In this document: positions 7,364 to 9,124 of the stretch, in pieces | Position numbering within the stretch: the first letter of the stretch is position 1 | Layout: each line of letters begins with the position of its first letter | NCBI GenBank assembly: GCA_002348045.1 | Contig: DDYO01000312.1 | Location: 1 to 9,124 of the forward strand | Direction: 5' to 3' | DNA: 9,124 nucleotides | From: Anaerolineales bacterium UBA2232 | GTDB taxonomy: Bacteria > Chloroflexota > Anaerolineae > UBA2200 | Notes under the pieces: generated by a model | Databases searched by the model: none | What the model was told of the DNA's origin: nothing | Seen by the model: only the letters and a program-made list of their open reading frames with translations | Translations under genes and position numbers: made by a program

Positions 7364-8026
7364 TCAACCAAGAAGGCTGCGCAGCACGGGTCCAAACGAC
7401 AATCGGTGGAGGGCGCACGGGCCCAGGCTTGATAGGGCTTGGTGGTGTTGCCTCGTTCCGTAGCCCTTGTGGCGACCAAAGCAATACCCGGGAAAGTAGT
7501 GATCCCTCTCTGACATGAGCCGATCGCGGAACTGCTTCGCAACTACCGATGCCGCAGCGATTGACAGCACGAGGCCATCTCCCTTGGGCAGCGCAAACTG
7601 GGGAACATCCAACGGAGGCAGGTACAGCCCGTCGATGAGCAGGTACTGTGGAGGTATAGCCAAGGAGGATAACGCCATCATCATCGCCAGCCTAGTGGCC
7701 TCGACGATTCCCTGAGCGTCAACATAGCGCTCAGAGGCCAAACCAATGCCCACGCCGGCAGCGCACGACAGGATGCGCGGAAGCAACTCGGCACGTTTCC
7801 TGGGACTCAGCTTCTTGGAATCGTCAACCCCGTCGAGAGCGACCTCTAGGTTTGCGGCCTCAGGCGAGAACCACACTGCAGCAGCCACAACGGGTCCCGC
7901 CCAAGCCCCCCGGCCGACCTCGTCAAGGCCTGCGACGCGCCGATAGCCCAGGCTCCACAGCCGTCTCTCATGTTCCAGAGTCGGCCCAAATGAGGGGTCC
8001 GCATCCCTGACATCAGGAGTAATCAT
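7364..8026 (-). CDS. rnhB: Ribonuclease HII
   Basis: Removes RNA from RNA-DNA hybrids, including single ribonucleotides misincorporated in DNA; a metal-dependent cytoplasmic enzyme. At 220 residues it has the normal length. The catalytic acidic residues are in place: Asp35 and Glu36 in AGLDEVGRGAWAGPVVAAAV (32-51), Asp132 in LLIDG, and Asp168 in the SIAAASVVAKQFRDRLM segment. DDSKKLS (68-74) and the C-terminal FPGYCFGRHKGYGT (178-191) are typical. The ATG at 8024-8026 has AGAGGA only 1 nt before it, an unusually short spacing, but no better in-frame start is visible. It follows rplS, a widely conserved order. About 80 bp separate it from yjbQ. Confidence 0.97.
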   Translation of the reverse strand: MITPDVRDADPSFGPTLEHERRLWSLGYRRVAGLDEVGRGAWAGPVVAAAVWFSPEAANLEVALDGVDDSKKLSPRKRAELLPRILSCAAGVGIGLASERYVDAQGIVEATRLAMMMALSSLAIPPQYLLIDGLYLPPLDVPQFALPKGDGLVLSIAAASVVAKQFRDRLMSERDHYFPGYCFGRHKGYGTRQHHQALSSLGPCALHRLSFGPVLRSLLG

Positions 8027-8067
8027 ATCCTCTTGAACACAGAAGAAGGAGGAAGAACACCGCCTCG

Positions 8068-8083
8068 GCCCAGCCAGCTGGGC
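8068..8083 (-). other. Hairpin in rplS-rnhB intergenic region
   Basis: GCCCAG (8068-8073) and CTGGGC (8078-8083) form a perfect 6-bp G+C-rich stem with a 4-nt loop, in the roughly 100-bp gap between rplS and rnhB. In the transcript a pyrimidine-rich run of about 15 nt follows some 9 nt later. It could be a weak terminator or a processing site that lowers rnhB relative to rplS. The structure is visible; the role is inferred. Confidence 0.35.
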
Positions 8084-8126
8084 GACCTCAAGGGTCCCGG
8101 CTACTCCCTCCTCACCTTGGATCAGA

Positions 8127-8525
8127 CTAGTCCTGGTCGTCTGGAACGTCGGCCGAAGCTGTTGCGTCCGGTCGGACGTAGCGCTTCGCCCGCAACCGAG
8201 CGGACTTGCCTACGCGCTCCCGGAGGTAGTAGAGCTTGGCGCGTCGCACGTGTGACTGCCGGACCACTTCGACCTTTTCGAGACGCGGAGAAGCCACCGA
8301 AAACGTCCGCTCCACACCCACCCCGTGGGCGGCAATGCGACGAACGGTAAAACGAGCCAGGCTTCCCCGACCGCTCAACCGCATGATCGTTCCTTGGAAG
8401 ACCTGCACACGCTCCTGCGTGCCCTCGACGATGCGGTTAAAGACTCGCACCGTGTCTCCTGGCCTCAGCCGAGGAATGCCGGGATTGGGTTCCGGAATAA
8501 GGGTGTGCATCAGGCTCGTCATCAT
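8127..8525 (-). CDS. rplS: 50S ribosomal protein L19
   Basis: Large-subunit protein near the 30S-50S interface. With the start used here it has 132 residues. The L19 core is clear: IPRLRPGDTVRVF (17-29), VEGTQERVQVFQGTIM (33-48), the SGRGSLARFTVRR segment (51-63), GVGVERTF (68-75), and the signature VRRAKLYYLRERVGKSARL (93-111). The C-terminal tail (from about 119) is acidic, ending DVPDDQD. An in-frame GTG lies at 8534, but it sits inside the Shine-Dalgarno-like AAAGGTGG (8531-8538), so ATG 8525 (or the adjacent ATG at 8522) is the better start, with 5-nt spacing. The usual upstream partners rpsP, rimM and trmD are absent; a strong promoter about 40 bases upstream makes rplS the first gene of its unit. 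Confidence 0.97.
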   Translation of the reverse strand: MMTSLMHTLIPEPNPGIPRLRPGDTVRVFNRIVEGTQERVQVFQGTIMRLSGRGSLARFTVRRIAAHGVGVERTFSVASPRLEKVEVVRQSHVRRAKLYYLRERVGKSARLRAKRYVRPDATASADVPDDQD

Positions 8526-8565
8526 CGGTACCACCTTTCATCATGTCCAGTCGCAACGAAAGGCC

Positions 8566-8594
8566 AGTATACCGCAAATGCGCCGATTTGACAA
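8566..8594 (-). promoter_or_regulatory. sigma70-type promoter for rplS
   Basis: On the minus strand the -35 hexamer TTGTCA (8589-8594; 5 of 6 match consensus) and the -10 hexamer TATACT (8566-8571; 5 of 6) are separated by 17 bp. Transcription would begin near 8559, giving an rplS leader of about 34 nt with the Shine-Dalgarno sequence inside it. The -35 overlaps the -35 of the opposite promoter for the tRNA/tuf side. Confidence 0.75.
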
Positions 8595-8616
8595 ACCGTC
8601 GGCCCTACACTATAAT
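8588..8616 (+). promoter_or_regulatory. Consensus sigma70 promoter (P1) for tRNA-Thr/tuf
   Basis: TTGACA (8588-8593), a 17-bp spacer, and TATAAT (8611-8616) match the bacterial housekeeping consensus perfectly. Transcription would start near 8623 and run through a hairpin at 8628-8650 towards tRNA-Thr and tuf. A promoter of this strength fits a gene as highly expressed as tuf. Confidence 0.85.
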
Positions 8617-8627
8617 ATCTAACGAGC

Positions 8628-8650
8628 AAGACCCCGGAGCGCGGGGTCTT
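8628..8650 (+). terminator. Perfect 9-bp hairpin in tuf leader (attenuator-like)
   Basis: The arms AAGACCCCG (8628-8636) and CGGGGTCTT (8642-8650) are exact reverse complements around the 5-nt loop GAGCG. The G+C-rich stem and the following TTCTGT resemble a weak intrinsic terminator, but the U tract is poor. It begins about 5 nt after the predicted P1 start site. The hairpin is certain from the sequence; its function, whether attenuator, terminator or leader stabiliser, is not. Confidence 0.5.
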
Positions 8651-8674
8651 CTGTGCGCATGGGCGCAGTTTGAT

Positions 8675-8702
8675 TTGACTTCCCGACTGATTGTGGTACA
8701 AT
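8675..8702 (+). promoter_or_regulatory. Second sigma70-type promoter (P2) for tRNA-Thr/tuf
   Basis: TTGACT (8675-8680), a 16-bp spacer, and TACAAT (8697-8702) each match consensus at 5 of 6 positions. The start would fall near 8709, about 20 bases before the tRNA and downstream of the hairpin at 8628-8650. It would therefore bypass any attenuation of P1 transcripts. Confidence 0.65.
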
Positions 8703-8728
8703 CGCTTCTGGCCTTGAGCCAGGTATCC

Positions 8729-8801
8729 GCCCTCGTAGCTCAGTCGGTAGAGCACATTCTTGGTAAGAATGGGGTCACGAGTTCAAGTCTCGTCGAGGGC
8801 T
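8729..8801 (+). tRNA. tRNA-Thr (anticodon GGT)
   Basis: The full cloverleaf can be folded by eye. The acceptor stem GCCCTCG (8729-8735) pairs perfectly with CGAGGGC (8794-8800). The D stem is GCTC/GAGC with loop AGTCGGTA, and the anticodon stem CATTC/GAATG holds loop TTGGTAA with anticodon GGT at 8762-8764. The variable loop is GGGTC. The T stem is ACGAG/CTCGT with loop TTCAAGT. The discriminator base is T8801 and CCA is not encoded, so it must be added after transcription. It reads ACC and ACU codons. A tRNA-Thr just upstream of tuf is a widespread bacterial arrangement. Confidence 0.97.
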
Positions 8802-8831
8802 TGATCTACCGGGGATAGGCCCCTAGATGTG

Positions 8832-8839
8832 AAGGAGGT
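8832..8839 (+). promoter_or_regulatory. Strong tuf ribosome binding site
   Basis: AAGGAGGT is a full-length Shine-Dalgarno match with 8-nt spacing to the GTG at 8848. It decides the start codon and fits very high expression. Confidence 0.85.
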
Positions 8840-8847
8840 CCTTGCAG

Positions 8848-9124
8848 GTGGCCAAGAAGAAATTTGAGCGAACAAAGACGCATGTGAACGTGGGGACAAT
8901 TGGGCACGTGGACCACGGCAAGACATCGTTGACGGCAGCGATCACCAAGACGTTGGCGCTCAAGGGTCTGGCCGATTTTAGGGCCTACGACCAGATTGAC
9001 AACGCTCCTGAGGAAAAAGAGCGTGGCATGACCATCGCGATCTCCCATGTGGAGTATGAGAGCGAGGAGCGCCACTACGCCCACGTGGACTGTCCAGGAC
9101 ATGCGGACTATATCAAGAACATGA
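8848..9124 (+). CDS. tuf: Elongation factor Tu, N-terminal 92 codons
   Basis: GTPase that delivers aminoacyl-tRNA to the ribosome. Only the N-terminal part of domain I is visible (the family is about 395-400 residues); the gene continues past the right edge. The GTG start gives the classic [20 protein letters not shown] beginning. The P-loop GHVDHGKT lies at 19-26, switch [15 protein letters not shown] at 50-63, and DCPGHADY at 81-88 with the catalytic His85. NKxD is beyond the window. Ser27 replaces the usual second Thr of GKTT, and the switch I tail reads GMTIAIS where E. coli has GITINTS. The gene lies 46 bases after tRNA-Thr and is probably cotranscribed with it. Confidence 0.98.
   Translation, partial: MAKKKFERTKTHVNVGTIGHVDHGKTSLTAAITKTLALKGLADFRAYDQIDNAPEEKERGMTIAISHVEYESEERHYAHVDCPGHADYIKNM

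Noticed and set aside
7282..7542. Long N-terminal extension of the YjbQ protein
   Set aside because: It would overlap rnhB by about 180 bases and adds no conserved sequence; the ATG at 7281 fits the family length.
8526..8534. GTG start of rplS at 8534
   Set aside because: This codon lies inside the AAAGGTGG ribosome binding site serving the ATG at 8525.
8807..8825. Small GGGG/CCCC hairpin between tRNA-Thr and tuf
   Set aside because: Only four contiguous pairs with an internal bulge; it could aid processing but is too weak to annotate.
8806..9102. Minus-strand open frame of 98 codons
   Set aside because: Antisense to the unmistakable start of tuf.

Overview
The window reads as bacterial chromosome. 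It is most probably from the Chloroflexota, perhaps an Anaerolineae-like lineage. This assignment is an inference: the start of EF-Tu carries a TIAI-type switch I sequence that I associate with that group, the cobalamin-fold radical SAM protein and its DUF2344 partner are separate adjacent genes, the HIT protein has the WAPWR-type N-terminus, and several genes start with GTG. No phage, insertion sequence, CRISPR array or plasmid signature is visible. No stretch longer than about 300 bases lacks a gene.

Layout. Transcription diverges from a compact regulatory region at about 8535-8728. To the right (+ strand) lie tRNA-Thr(GGT) and the first 92 codons of tuf (EF-Tu), which runs off the window. 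To the left (- strand) runs a long series of co-oriented genes. In transcription order these are rplS (ribosomal protein L19), rnhB (RNase HII), a YjbQ/UPF0047 protein, a radical SAM protein of the TIGR03960 type, its DUF2344/TIGR03936 partner, a HIT-family nucleotide hydrolase/transferase, an MFS transporter, a thiolase, and an acyl-CoA dehydrogenase that runs off the left edge.

How the genes fit together. rplS and rnhB are a familiar pair from ribosome and RNA housekeeping. The yjbQ, radical SAM and DUF2344 genes are chained by two ATGA stop/start overlaps, so they are almost certainly co-translated. After a 142-bp gap with several small hairpins comes a second pair, HIT and MFS, in which the stop codon is followed directly by the next ATG. 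The last two genes, thiolase and acyl-CoA dehydrogenase, belong to fatty-acid or short-chain acyl-CoA degradation. Each has a gap of more than 100 bp and its own strong Shine-Dalgarno sequence, so they may form a separate unit.

Most notable regulatory feature. Two near-consensus sigma70-type promoters face away from each other, one towards rplS and one towards tRNA-Thr/tuf, and their -35 hexamers overlap on opposite strands. The tuf-side promoter has perfect TTGACA and TATAAT boxes with a 17-bp spacer. A perfect 9-bp hairpin follows at once, and then a second promoter just ahead of the tRNA. I see no clearly new multi-gene system. The least understood part is the yjbQ/radical SAM/DUF2344 block.
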